64,000 bases of DNA from Borborobacter arsenicus. Lineage in GTDB: Bacteria; Pseudomonadota; Alphaproteobacteria; Rhizobiales; Rhizobiaceae. Both the position numbers and the translations under genes were made by a program. Of the stretch, positions 46,111 through 54,076 are shown one piece after another (position 1 is the stretch's first letter; each line of letters begins with the position of its first letter). Under the pieces are notes generated by a model. It did not search any database and had not been told where the DNA came from. It worked only from the letters and a program-made list of their open reading frames with translations. The stretch is taken from positions 115,878 to 179,877 of the forward strand of contig NZ_ML133508.1 of the NCBI RefSeq assembly GCF_003934165.1, in the 5' to 3' direction.

Positions 46111-46518
46111 TTGCGAGTCGATCATTACCCTATCGGAGCGCTATCGGCCGCGACCGGCGTCAAAATCGAGACCATCCGGTACTACGAGAAGATCGGTCTG
46201 ATGCCATCGCCGCCGCGAAATGAGGGACGACAGCGAATCTATGACGCTGGTCACCTTGAGCGACTGTCCTTCATCCGACGTGGCCGGGAGCTTGGCTTTT
46301 CGCTAGACCAAATCCGCGAGTTGCTCGGTCTCGTGCGGGGCCATGGCCTCACCTGCGCCGAGGTCAAAACTATGACCGACGGCCACGTCGCAGACATTCG
46401 GCGCAAGGTGAAGGATCTTAAGAAGCTGGAGCGGGTGCTATCGGAGCTCGCCGCCCAGTGCAGCGGTAACGCCGTTCCTGACTGCCCAATATTGGAAGCG
46501 CTATCTGTGGGTCGTTGA
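46111..46518 (+). CDS. merR: MerR-family mercury-responsive regulator
   Basis: A 135-residue MerR protein: YPIGALSAATGVKIETIRYYEKIGLMPSPPRNEGRQRIY is the family's winged helix, followed by the dimer helix. The Hg2+-site cysteines fit MerR spacing: Cys in LTCAEV, in AAQCSGN and in VPDCPIL (three Cys, as in MerR, with two near the C-terminus). The start is TTG 46111, with GGAGG nine bases upstream. The longer frame passes through the mer operator. It is divergent from merT. Confidence 0.9.
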   Translation: MRVDHYPIGALSAATGVKIETIRYYEKIGLMPSPPRNEGRQRIYDAGHLERLSFIRRGRELGFSLDQIRELLGLVRGHGLTCAEVKTMTDGHVADIRRKVKDLKKLERVLSELAAQCSGNAVPDCPILEALSVGR

Positions 46519-46730
46519 ACTGCTTGCCTAAAGACGTGCGTCTTCGCGTGAACTCGCCCCGCTGACTTCCGATACATCAATAGCCGACGAAAAGCGGCCC
46601 GCTTCACTTGCTCTACAGAGTTTTGTTCGGAGGGTATTGGCCCAGCTCTGTTCTGGAACAGGACGAAACCGGGCCATCGATGGCGCGCATCCCAAAAAGA
46701 ATGGCTATCTGTGGCTGTGTCTCTGGGCCG

Positions 46731-47507
46731 TTATGGTCGCGGAACAACGCGAGGAGATTCACCGGCGGCCACCACCGCAGGTGCCCGGGGCAATTCAGGG
46801 GCAAGTTCGATTAGGCTAAGCGCTTTCTGGCATTCAGAGAGCGCCGAACGTTCGTAAGGAGCCTCGGGGTCAACTTGCGACTGGTGGAGTGCGTCGGCGG
46901 CCGATTGGATGTGTTGCAAGGTATTTGGTGACCATTTGTTGCCGGACAGCTGCAAACTGCGGATCGCCAGTCCGATTTCGTGCCGGGCCGTGGAACCGTT
47001 CACATCAAGCCCGCCCTCGGTCGCCTTGGCGTTGAGAAGCTTCCACGCCTCACTCAGGTAATGCCGCAGCTCACGGTCTTTCGGCACGCGTTCGCAGAAG
47101 GCCGCTGTGGCGCGCTCTTGCATCGGGCGTGGGGAGGTTATGATGAGCCGTAGCCCACGATCTTCGAAGCGGTCGACTCGGGGAATGCCGATCAATCGTT
47201 CTGCAACGTCGAACGGCACCTGCGAGTTGGGTGCGATCAAGCGACGGGGCTTGGTGTCGCGGTGGGTCAGCAGGATGACCCTCGCACTCTCGACGCGGGC
47301 ACGCATTTCGCCATTGACGATGAGCAGCCAGCCGTATCGGTCCGATGTCCAGTAAGTCTGGCGTTCCGCGCCGGCGGACCTCTTAGACTGACTGTTGTCA
47401 TTCACATTGGCTTTCTCGGGCTTAACGGGGAGCGGGGCAGACGCTCCGACGTTCGGTTGCGACGTCGGCGTGACCGAAGAACTATCGCTCCCTTTTCGGT
47501 TTTTCAT
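46731..47507 (-). CDS. Hypothetical protein of the mobilization operon
   Basis: A 258-residue protein I do not recognise. The first 50 residues are polar and low in complexity. A folded part (about 50-130) contains YWTSDRYGWLLIVNGEMRARVESARVILLTHRDTKPRRLI, and the second half is helical. It lies directly behind the relaxase gene, on the same strand with a six-base gap, so it is likely a third gene of the mob operon. The stop lies in the middle of an otherwise unremarkable spacer to merR. Confidence 0.6.
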   Translation of the reverse strand: MKNRKGSDSSSVTPTSQPNVGASAPLPVKPEKANVNDNSQSKRSAGAERQTYWTSDRYGWLLIVNGEMRARVESARVILLTHRDTKPRRLIAPNSQVPFDVAERLIGIPRVDRFEDRGLRLIITSPRPMQERATAAFCERVPKDRELRHYLSEAWKLLNAKATEGGLDVNGSTARHEIGLAIRSLQLSGNKWSPNTLQHIQSAADALHQSQVDPEAPYERSALSECQKALSLIELAPELPRAPAVVAAGESPRVVPRP

Positions 47508-47513
47508 CGCACG

Positions 47514-48956
47514 CTACTCCCATGATGGTCCGCCGCGCTGCGGTCCGGCCGGTTTTGGCCGGGCCTGCGCCAGCCGTTCTTGCATCCGCGCGCGGCGCTC
47601 GTCGGCCGCCGACCGCGAGGACTCATCGCTCTTGGTACCTGTGATGTCCTGCGCGGTTTCGCGGACCTCGCGTTCACGCTGTTCAGTCTGCGCCATCCGC
47701 AGCTGATCTTCGACACGGGTTTCCCGCACCAGATCGCGGATAAGGCTCCGCCGCTCACGCGCCTCGATCATGTCAAGCGCGGCTTCGCGCCGTTCAATGC
47801 CCTTCTTCTCGCGTCCATGTCGGCGGTCCAGCGCCTCGTTTTCGAGGCGGTGCCGCTCGGCCGGATTGAGCGTCGGGTTACGCCGCAAATGGCCAACCAC
47901 GGACCGGAGCCCGGGCACGCGCTCAAGAAGCTCAAACAGCTTGCCGGCGAGAACGTTGAACAGCCGACCATCCTCAGCCTTCTGCGCCGCGTGCAGCGCC
48001 ATGCGCTCGCTCGCATGGGTCAGGGCCAGCTTTTGGCTCCGCTCGTCGATGACGCGATTGCGCCGTGCCACCTGCTTGGCGGCAAGGTCGGCAGCAGACT
48101 TCGCGCCACGCTGCCGGGCCTTCTCACGCAGCCGCTCATCGACCGCCCGCTGCCGGGCCGCTTGCTCAGCCTGTGCGGCCCCGACCGTCGGCAGGGTCTC
48201 TGCCGGCATCGAAGCAAGGCGGGCTTTCACATCCTTCGTGCGCGCGCCGTCGATCTGCCGGGCAAGGGCATGAACATGCCCGGCCCGGTCCACGACGACA
48301 TAAGCGCGCCGCTCACCCTGGGCGAGGACATAGCCAGCGCGCTCCAATCCCGCACGGAAGGTCTCGGCGGTGTCGGATGAGCGGTAGATGGCGGTCACAG
48401 TGCTGCGGCGCTGCTCCGGCGTGATGCCGGAGGCCTCGGCCATTGCCTTTTCGGCGAAGGTCACGTCGCGGGTCTTCTCGAACCGGGCGTCGCCCCTGTC
48501 CTCGGCGAGCCCGGCAGGCAAGGGAAGACCATAGGCATGGGCCAGCTCACGCGCGCAGGTGCGCAGTTTCATGCGGTCATGGCTCATCGGGACGGCGCGC
48601 ATGTTGGCGACATCGATCCGCGACCAGACGACGTGGCAATGCTCGCGGCCGTTCTTCACGTGGAAGACCACGGCACGCGGCTGGCCGGACAGGCCCAGCT
48701 TGCCCTCGATATGGTCGATGGCGGCCATGTACTGCTCGCGGCTCAGCGGCTCGGCGGGGTTGATGGCCAAGCTGTAGAGGGGCTGCTTGCAGCGGGTCGC
48801 ACGGGCAATGCCGGTGAACTCCGCCAGCGCCCCATGCAGGTCATCGGCCACGACGCCGCGCAGCTGCACGATCTCGACGCGCGTGTTGTCGTACTCGTTC
48901 GACAGGTGCGTCGCGAGATCCGCTGCCCCGGTGCGCTGGTTGCCTTTCAGGATCAT
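47514..48956 (-). CDS. Relaxase / mobilization nuclease (MOBP-like)
   Basis: A 480-residue relaxase that would nick oriT and stay bound to the 5' end during conjugative transfer. The N-terminal 150 residues hold the catalytic fold. HLSNEYDNTRVEIVQLRG has a candidate nucleophile Tyr22, and the His triad motif is HVKNGREHCHVVWSRID (His99, His106, His108). The rest is a long charged helical region with many Arg/Glu pairs, as in mobilization proteins of plasmids and ICEs. It overlaps the mobC-like gene upstream by four bases (ATGA). Confidence 0.88.
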   Translation of the reverse strand: MILKGNQRTGAADLATHLSNEYDNTRVEIVQLRGVVADDLHGALAEFTGIARATRCKQPLYSLAINPAEPLSREQYMAAIDHIEGKLGLSGQPRAVVFHVKNGREHCHVVWSRIDVANMRAVPMSHDRMKLRTCARELAHAYGLPLPAGLAEDRGDARFEKTRDVTFAEKAMAEASGITPEQRRSTVTAIYRSSDTAETFRAGLERAGYVLAQGERRAYVVVDRAGHVHALARQIDGARTKDVKARLASMPAETLPTVGAAQAEQAARQRAVDERLREKARQRGAKSAADLAAKQVARRNRVIDERSQKLALTHASERMALHAAQKAEDGRLFNVLAGKLFELLERVPGLRSVVGHLRRNPTLNPAERHRLENEALDRRHGREKKGIERREAALDMIEARERRSLIRDLVRETRVEDQLRMAQTEQREREVRETAQDITGTKSDESSRSAADERRARMQERLAQARPKPAGPQRGGPSWE

Positions 48957-49291
48957 GGGCGCATCCCCAGGGCCTGAAGGCAGGCGGTGCGCATTTCAGC
49001 GAGGTCTCGCCATGCAGCCGAGAGGTTCGGGTCGTCCGCCGGGACAACGCCGGACACCTGCATGGCGCGCAGCGCATCGGCAATGTCACCGAGCTGGCGG
49101 AGCACACGGGCAGCGTCCTCCCGGCCAAGGGCGGTACGGCCAGCGGGCTGGTTCAACGCCGCAAGGCGCAGGAAGGAAGCCACGGGCATGCCCGCGCCGT
49201 CGGCCAGCTGGCGGACGGCCTCGGCTTCCTGATCGTTGAACCTTGCGGACAGCGTCCTCTGGCGCTGTCTTTTCTCGCTGGCCTTTGCCAC
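48953..49291 (-). CDS. MobC-like relaxosome accessory protein
   Basis: A 112-residue protein with an N-terminal ribbon-helix-helix-like segment (RQRTLSARFNDQEAEAVRQLADGAGMPVASFLRLAALNQ) and a helical C-terminus (ARVLRQLGDIADALRAM). This matches MobC proteins, which bind oriT and help the relaxase nick. It is the first gene of the mob operon and directly faces the structured non-coding region with the putative oriT. Confidence 0.85.
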   Translation of the reverse strand: MAKASEKRQRQRTLSARFNDQEAEAVRQLADGAGMPVASFLRLAALNQPAGRTALGREDAARVLRQLGDIADALRAMQVSGVVPADDPNLSAAWRDLAEMRTACLQALGMRP

Positions 49292-49367
49292 GGCCGCCTC
49301 CTATCGCGCATCCAGGGACGCGTGATCCCTGGCCGGTCCAGCGGCACGTCAGTCGTGCATGGGCGCT

Positions 49368-49494
49368 GGTCCATGGGTGGGCCAGGAGGGAGAGGGAAGT
49401 CGCCCTCCTGGTCGATGGGTGATCCAAGAGGGAGAGCGAAGTCACCCTCTGGTCCATAGGTAGTCCAGAAGGGAGAGGTGAAATCTCCCTCTGG
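49368..49494. repeat. Three tandem 41-42-base hairpin units
   Basis: Three imperfect units begin at GGTC (49368, 49410, 49451), each containing its own hairpin. Unit 1 pairs 49382-49390 with 49403-49411 (9 bp). Unit 2 pairs 49427-49432 with 49445-49450, with flanking CC/GG. Unit 3 pairs 49470-49476 with 49484-49490, extended by 49465-49468 with 49491-49494. The arm sequences differ but the pairing is kept. They lie between mobC and the putative oriT, and in the transcribed leader of the mob operon. Confidence 0.75.
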
Positions 49495-49518
49495 TCCGGT
49501 GCAGCGGGATACGCTGCA

Positions 49519-49554
49519 ATCGTCCGGCAAGGCTCGATGCCAGGGCCGGACGAT
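49519..49554. repeat. 10-bp perfect inverted repeat in the oriT region
   Basis: ATCGTCCGGC (49519-49528) and GCCGGACGAT (49545-49554) are perfect inverted arms with a 16-base spacer. A further GC-rich inverted repeat, GGGGGGC (49572-49578) and GCCCCCC (49588-49594), follows. Such clustered repeats are usual in relaxosome binding regions. Confidence 0.6.
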
Positions 49555-49598
49555 GAGCCCGGGGATGCAACGGGGGGCGGCTCCTGAGCCCCCCTTGC

Positions 49599-49640
49599 CA
49601 AGATGGAGCGCGGACTCTCCGCGCGCACATCTTGCAACGC
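49599..49640 (+). other. Putative origin of transfer (oriT) nic region
   Basis: A two-part inverted repeat ends exactly at a nick-like sequence. Outer arms are CAAGATG (49599-49605) and CATCTTG (49628-49634); inner arms are GCGCGGA (49608-49614) and TCCGCGC (49618-49624). The sequence GCACATCTTG then C resembles the MOBP nick consensus (YATCCTG/Y), differing at one base. The predicted nick is between 49634 and 49635 on the plus strand, so the mob genes would enter the recipient last. This is inference from similarity. Confidence 0.55.
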
Positions 49641-49922
49641 TCAGTAAGGTGTAATTTCAATTGTATGGGATCAAGGTTCAGGAACGCCAGAAAAACGCTC
49701 CGGACAGCCTCAAGCATTCAGCGAGGCTTCATTTGCGCTGTAATCTACAGGACTTAGCGTCGTTGGTCAAATTCTGGTCACTCTAACTCAAAGCGACTTA
49801 TCGGGATTTGTTTTTGCGCTATCACGACGCCCACTTTCCAGTTTATCGAAATTACTTCTCGGAACTCTTAAAATTCGATACAATTTTATCTATTCCAATT
49901 TCTACGTATTGAATTCGAGCAA

Positions 49923-50273
49923 TCAGCCGTTCCCCAAAAATTGCGCTTCAGCCTCGACGATGTAATCAGCGAGGCCTTGATCGACCCTGCATTCAGCGGC
50001 GATGACGCTCGGCCAGCGGCCTTTGCCGTCGGAACGGAAGGGCGCGTTCCAATCTTCGATTAGGATGCGCGCGAGAGGCAGGTTGTTCGTGCCGACCGCG
50101 ATGTGCAGCGCGGTGAGCCCGGTAACGGGATCGCCAGCGTTCACATCTGCCCCGTCCTCCAGCGCGGCAATCACAGCGGTGCTGTCGGCAGCGTAGGCGG
50201 CTCGCAGAAGAGCGCCGTTCGGGTCGTGGCTGCCGGAGCGGTCACGGCCGCGCTGTGGGGTTTGAGCGGCCAT
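49923..50273 (-). CDS. Small ankyrin-repeat protein
   Basis: A 116-residue protein with about three ankyrin-like repeats: GALLRAAYAADSTAVIAALEDGADVN, GLTALHIAVGTNNLPLARILIEDWNAP and a degenerate one starting GRWPSVIAAECRVDQGLADYIVEAEA. Ankyrin repeats bind other proteins. Its ATG shares a base with the stop of the upstream hypothetical gene, so the two form a unit. Its role in the element is unknown. Confidence 0.78.
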   Translation of the reverse strand: MAAQTPQRGRDRSGSHDPNGALLRAAYAADSTAVIAALEDGADVNAGDPVTGLTALHIAVGTNNLPLARILIEDWNAPFRSDGKGRWPSVIAAECRVDQGLADYIVEAEAQFLGNG

Positions 50274-51058
50274 CAGCTGCCCTCCTTGGCGCGGTCAAAG
50301 AGGACGGGCGTACTGCTATGGGTCGATGCCCCTGTCGCTGGCCCGGCATCGAGCCCGGCGCGAGATTCATGACCTTGGCCTCCCAGCCGGCCATCGGCCA
50401 CCCAGTCGAGCCAATAGATACGCGGCGTTCCTGTCAGGACGTTGCGCATCACGACGAAGAACGAGCCATTCGGATGAATGGCGATGCCCTCGTAAGCGCG
50501 GCGGGCTGTGGTCGCCGCGCTCGCCTCGGCCGGGGGCCTGCGGTCCCAGTTGCTGACAAACTCCCGGACAATGGCAAAGGGGTGAGCGGGGGCCGGGTCG
50601 ATCTCAACGGCCGAAAAGGGCACCCAGTCCTCGGCGTCCCCTCTGTACACCCGCATCCCGCCGCCGGGGTCGGCAGCGCGCCGGGAACGGCCGCTATAGC
50701 GGCCGGTCATCTCCGGCGGGACCGGGCGACAATCATGCCCGTCCCGCCAGACCCCGAGAAAGGCAGCCATTTGCTCGCCGAAGGTGGCAAGGGGATCGCT
50801 GTCCGGCAGGGTGCCGACGAACTCGGCGCAAAAGCGGATGAGGGCGTCGTTTGAGCGGTGGGTGTCGCCGAGGAACCGCTGAAGCGTCTTCAAGGGCACG
50901 CGGTCGAGCGACAGATTGTTCGCCGCCGCAATCTCCTTCTGGAGCGTAGGGACGCCGATGGCGCGCTGCTGCATGTATCGCAGCAACGCGCGGCGGATGC
51001 GGCCGCGGTCCGCCAAATCAAACCGGTTCTTGGTCTCCGCCGTCCGCGCTGTCTCCAT
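50273..51058 (-). CDS. Hypothetical protein, possibly with an N-terminal DNA-binding domain
   Basis: A 261-residue protein of unknown function. The first 65 residues (RRALLRYMQQRAIGVPTLQKEIAAANNLSLDRVPLKTLQRFLG) look like a helix-turn-helix of the kind used by small plasmid regulators. The second half contains FEG-like YEGIAIHPNGSFFVVMRNVLTGTPRIYWLDWV, a compact beta region. ATG 51058 is used; the frame is open 12 codons further. It is divergent from the coupling-protein gene and lies one base from the ankyrin gene. Confidence 0.6.
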   Translation of the reverse strand: METARTAETKNRFDLADRGRIRRALLRYMQQRAIGVPTLQKEIAAANNLSLDRVPLKTLQRFLGDTHRSNDALIRFCAEFVGTLPDSDPLATFGEQMAAFLGVWRDGHDCRPVPPEMTGRYSGRSRRAADPGGGMRVYRGDAEDWVPFSAVEIDPAPAHPFAIVREFVSNWDRRPPAEASAATTARRAYEGIAIHPNGSFFVVMRNVLTGTPRIYWLDWVADGRLGGQGHESRAGLDAGPATGASTHSSTPVLFDRAKEGS

Positions 51059-51161
51059 GCCGCAACCTGACCAGCCTTTGCCCAATCCGGGCATACGGCT
51101 CCGCGTCTATTTCCAGAACACTCACACAGTCTTGCACAAGAGCGCGGGAAGAAAAACGGTC

Positions 51162-52802
51162 ATGGCTAACCCTCAGCGACAGGGCTCATCAATCAGCATG
51201 TTTGCTCTGGCCGCCGCCTGCGCGTGGGGGGCCTGGAGCGTGCCGAATGATGCGGCGCAATGGTTTCTGGCGGCGTCCGGTGCGGTCGCTGTTATTGCCG
51301 GCACAGACCGGCGGCGGGCGGAACAGGACCGCGAGCGAAAGCGTCGCGCTGCGGAGACGCCTAGCGGGGTCTATGGCACGGCGTCCTTCATGACGGGCGA
51401 AGAGGCTGCGCGCGCCGGTCTCACCAATCCGGCCGGCCTGTTCCTCGGGGCGCTTGAGGGGCGGATGCTGTTTCACACGGGCAAGGCGCATTGCATCTCC
51501 GTGGCCCCGGCACGATCCGGCAAGGGAACGTCGGCTGTTATTCCCAATCTGCTGCATTCCCAAGCCAGCACGTACATCATTGATCCCAAGGGTGAGCTTG
51601 CCGGTGTCACGGCACGGCACCGGCGAGAGACCTTCGGGCAGAAGGTCATTGTCCTCAACCCTTGGGGCCTGCACGGCCTGCCGAAACATCGCTTCAACCC
51701 GCTCGCCTATCTGATCGATATCTACGAGGACGAAACGATCCGGCGCGGCCTCACAGAAGAGGTCGCGGCGCTCGCCCTGCAGCTGGTCCCGGAGCCCGAA
51801 GACGCGCGCAACAAATTTTTCCGCGAGGGCAGCCGCAAGCTACTGCGCGCCATCATGCTGCATTTTGCGAGCCGGGGACGGCCCGCGTACTGCACGCTGC
51901 CAGACCTGTGGCGCGTTCTTCAGAACGCAACCCGCATGGACGAGACGCTGATCGAGATGGCTGGGTCCGATGCGCTTGGCGGCGTGGTCGCGGACTTCGC
52001 CGACGACATTGCGCGCACCCTCGAAAAGAACCCCGAAAGCTTCCAGAGCTTCATTGAAGGGGCAACGCAGGCCGTGTCGATATTTGACCCGGCCGGGTGG
52101 CTTGCGGACAGCGTCATGGCCTCGGACTTCTCGTTCGCCGAGCTGAAGACGGGCAAGGTCAGCGTCTATCTCGTCATCCCGCCGGACCGCGTCGCCACGC
52201 ATGGGGCGTGGCTTGGGCTTCTCACTCGGCAGGCGATCACGGCGGTTGCGCGTCAGCCCGGCAATACGCCGGTGCTGTTCATGCTCGATGAGTTTGCGAA
52301 CATGGGCAAGCTGGCGGGCCTATCGGAAAGCCTGACTCTGCTGCCGGGCCTGGGCGTGCGCGTATGGATCATCGTGCAGTCACTCGATCAGCTGCGCACT
52401 GTGTATGGGCGGGAGGCAACGAACACGATCCTCTCGCAGGCCGAAGTCCAGCAGTTCTTCGCGGTCCAGGACCATGGGCTCGCGAAGATGCTGTCCGATG
52501 CGCTCGGTCAGCGCACCGTCAAGACCCTCTCGGTCAATCTCGGCCGCAAGGAAGACGACGACCCCGGCGAAAGCCGCGCGGAAGCGGCGCGCCCGCTCAT
52601 GAGCCCGGACGAAATCCGGCTGATGCCGACGGGTCAGCAAATCCTGCTGATTCAATCTCACCCGCCGATCCGCGCGCAGCGCGTGCCATTCTGGACCGTC
52701 GCGCCCTGGCGCGACTGGGCCACACCCAATCCGGTCGAAGGCGCGCATCCGCGTCCAGAGCCGACATTCCGCCTGAACTACCGGGAGAAGCGCGATGACT
52801 GA
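51162..52802 (+). CDS. traG: Type IV secretion coupling protein (VirD4/TraG family)
   Basis: A 546-residue coupling ATPase that brings the relaxase-DNA complex to a type IV secretion channel. Walker A is APARSGKGTS (116-124), Walker B VLFMLDEFANMGKL, and the C-terminal half holds the family's IIVQSLDQLRTVYG and FFAVQDHGLAKMLSDALGQRT blocks. The N-terminus has only about one to two membrane segments (residues 12-48), so the membrane part is short compared with classical VirD4. ATG 51162 is chosen. The downstream small gene overlaps by eight bases. Confidence 0.92.
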   Translation: MANPQRQGSSISMFALAAACAWGAWSVPNDAAQWFLAASGAVAVIAGTDRRRAEQDRERKRRAAETPSGVYGTASFMTGEEAARAGLTNPAGLFLGALEGRMLFHTGKAHCISVAPARSGKGTSAVIPNLLHSQASTYIIDPKGELAGVTARHRRETFGQKVIVLNPWGLHGLPKHRFNPLAYLIDIYEDETIRRGLTEEVAALALQLVPEPEDARNKFFREGSRKLLRAIMLHFASRGRPAYCTLPDLWRVLQNATRMDETLIEMAGSDALGGVVADFADDIARTLEKNPESFQSFIEGATQAVSIFDPAGWLADSVMASDFSFAELKTGKVSVYLVIPPDRVATHGAWLGLLTRQAITAVARQPGNTPVLFMLDEFANMGKLAGLSESLTLLPGLGVRVWIIVQSLDQLRTVYGREATNTILSQAEVQQFFAVQDHGLAKMLSDALGQRTVKTLSVNLGRKEDDDPGESRAEAARPLMSPDEIRLMPTGQQILLIQSHPPIRAQRVPFWTVAPWRDWATPNPVEGAHPRPEPTFRLNYREKRDD

Positions 52803-53106
52803 TCGTAGAGAGTTCGAGGTGAAGGTGGAGTCGGCCGCTTCCGACACCGCCATGCCGGACTGGGAGCGCCGCCTCTACGCGGGCGCAAATTGGCTTGATG
52901 GGCGGCTCGGTATTCGCTTTTGGACAATGGCAGGCCTCGTCATTGCCAGCCTCGTTGTCGGCACTCCGCATATTCTGGTCCACTATCAGTGCTATGGGCG
53001 CTGCGGCCAGAAGGCGACTGAGTCCAATTGCCAGTATTTCGGCGTGCGGGGTTGGCAAACGGCGGCACCGGAGCACGGCAAGTGTGCTCGGATCAGGCTG
53101 ATATGA
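52795..53106 (+). CDS. Small hypothetical membrane protein
   Basis: A 103-residue protein whose start overlaps the end of the coupling-protein gene by eight bases, suggesting coupling. It has a polar N-terminal half, one membrane segment (FWTMAGLVIASLVVGTPHILV) and then four Cys residues in the short outer part (YQCYGRCGQKATESNCQYF, later GKCARI). The Cys-rich tail may form disulfides outside. I do not recognise the family. Similar small genes follow traG in some mobile elements. Confidence 0.65.
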   Translation: MTDRREFEVKVESAASDTAMPDWERRLYAGANWLDGRLGIRFWTMAGLVIASLVVGTPHILVHYQCYGRCGQKATESNCQYFGVRGWQTAAPEHGKCARIRLI

Positions 53107-53111
53107 TGGGA

Positions 53112-53366
53112 CTATGCCCCATATTCCTCAGCAGCAGAGTGGTAGGCGTCGAGCAAGTCCAGTTCGGTGAAAGGTGTCTTTTCTGGCACCATCATGACGC
53201 GGCCCGTCAATGCGATCCCAGCCGGGATATATAGAACGTAACCGCCCTTAGACGACGCAGTCGCTGAACCGACACGGTGCACCTTGTGGCGCTTCTGTCC
53301 TTTGTATTCAAAATTCTCGAAAACGATTAGTTCGTAACGCTCTGTGGATTTTAACTTCGCGGCCAT
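53112..53366 (-). CDS. Small hypothetical protein
   Basis: An 84-residue, mostly beta protein (YELIVFENFEYKGQKRHKVHRVGSA, then YVLYIPAGIALTGRVMMVP and TELDLLDAYHSAAEEYGA). The start at ATG 53366 has GGAGG upstream; the frame is open 11 codons further. Function unknown. It is convergent with the traG-linked gene and lies between that gene and a cluster of three small genes on the same strand. Confidence 0.55.
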   Translation of the reverse strand: MAAKLKSTERYELIVFENFEYKGQKRHKVHRVGSATASSKGGYVLYIPAGIALTGRVMMVPEKTPFTELDLLDAYHSAAEEYGA

Positions 53367-53496
53367 TCTGAAACTCCCTCCGGCAGAAATTGATATCAAT
53401 TCTGAAGGTAGTTTTCATTTCAGACAAATATATTCGGCCGCCCTAATATAATTCGTGAGACAAATTCGCTTGGGCGACTGATTTTACAGCTATCCC

Positions 53497-53841
53497 TCAG
53501 AGAAGGGATAGCTGCCGATCTGTTGGGTCTTCGATGCCATAGACCCGACGAGCCTTTGCGATTGTTGTCTTGCCTTCGAAGGTCGGCTTCATGATCACGT
53601 GGTTGTGCACCTCCCACGACATCCAGATTTTCAGTCCCGCTCCCTGATAGGTCAGCGACAGTCGGTCGGGTCCGCCCGACCCACCAAAGATGCCCAATTC
53701 GAAGGCGAGCGCGTCAGCAAGTTCCTGGTGGGTAAGCCCTCGGTCAGCGCGATCCGCCCATCGGGCTTTACCGCCGGAGAAGCCCTGAGTCGCCATGATG
53801 AACCCTTCGCACTTGTCGGCTTCAGTGAGAATGCGCGTCAT
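53497..53841 (-). CDS. Small hypothetical protein of an accessory cluster
   Basis: A 114-residue protein with the segment GLTHQELADALAFELGIFGGSGGPDRLSLTYQGAGLKIWMSWEVHNH, a helix followed by beta strands. No family recognised. Its ATG overlaps the stop of the preceding gene by four bases (ATGA), so it belongs to a three-gene set with the two genes upstream. Such tightly spaced small genes are typical of plasmid and ICE accessory regions, where anti-restriction or entry functions are common, but no evidence fixes one here. Confidence 0.6.
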   Translation of the reverse strand: MTRILTEADKCEGFIMATQGFSGGKARWADRADRGLTHQELADALAFELGIFGGSGGPDRLSLTYQGAGLKIWMSWEVHNHVIMKPTFEGKTTIAKARRVYGIEDPTDRQLSLL

Positions 53842-54047
53842 GGCACTTCCTCGCTTTCAGCATCGAAATGGATTTCGGCGAGTCGGTCGCAGGTACCGAA
53901 GTCGATGTTGGCTGCCACGCAGAAGTGTTTTAGATCGGCAAGCAGATCGCAGACGGCTTCTTCGTCGTAGGTGGGACTTTGTCCCCGGGTCCAGGCGGCG
54001 CGCGCGAGTGCGGCCATGGCGGTTTCGATATTCGCAGAATTGCGCAT
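53838..54047 (-). CDS. Small hypothetical protein of an accessory cluster
   Basis: A 69-residue acidic helical protein (MRNSANIETAMAALARAAWTRGQ and LLADLKHFCVAANIDFGTCDRLAEIHFDAE). A GGAGG sequence lies before the ATG. It overlaps the following gene by four bases and lies 30 bases from the previous one. Function unknown; its small acidic character is shared by some plasmid-encoded DNA mimics, but this is not evidence enough. Confidence 0.55.
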   Translation of the reverse strand: MRNSANIETAMAALARAAWTRGQSPTYDEEAVCDLLADLKHFCVAANIDFGTCDRLAEIHFDAESEEVP

Positions 54048-54076
54048 GGTGTTGTCCTCCGAGTGGGGAGGGGCGC

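Larger units (their letters stand above)
49292..49922. other. Structured non-coding region (mob leader plus oriT)
   Basis: About 630 bases without a gene, packed with inverted repeats: the three hairpin units, two GC-rich inverted repeats and the putative nic region. The right-hand 280 bases (49640-49922) are AT-rich compared with surroundings, a feature of transfer origins, and contain no gene I can support. Open frames across the hairpins encode only low-complexity repeats. Confidence 0.7.

Noticed and set aside
49368..49494. Possible CRISPR array
   Set aside because: Three units follow without spacers of unique sequence, the units themselves vary, and no cas gene is near.
49153..49530. 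A minus-strand frame encoding GPEGDF-type repeats
   Set aside because: The peptide repeats simply translate the tandem hairpins; unit lengths of 41 and 42 bases do not keep one frame as a coding repeat would, and it overlaps mobC.
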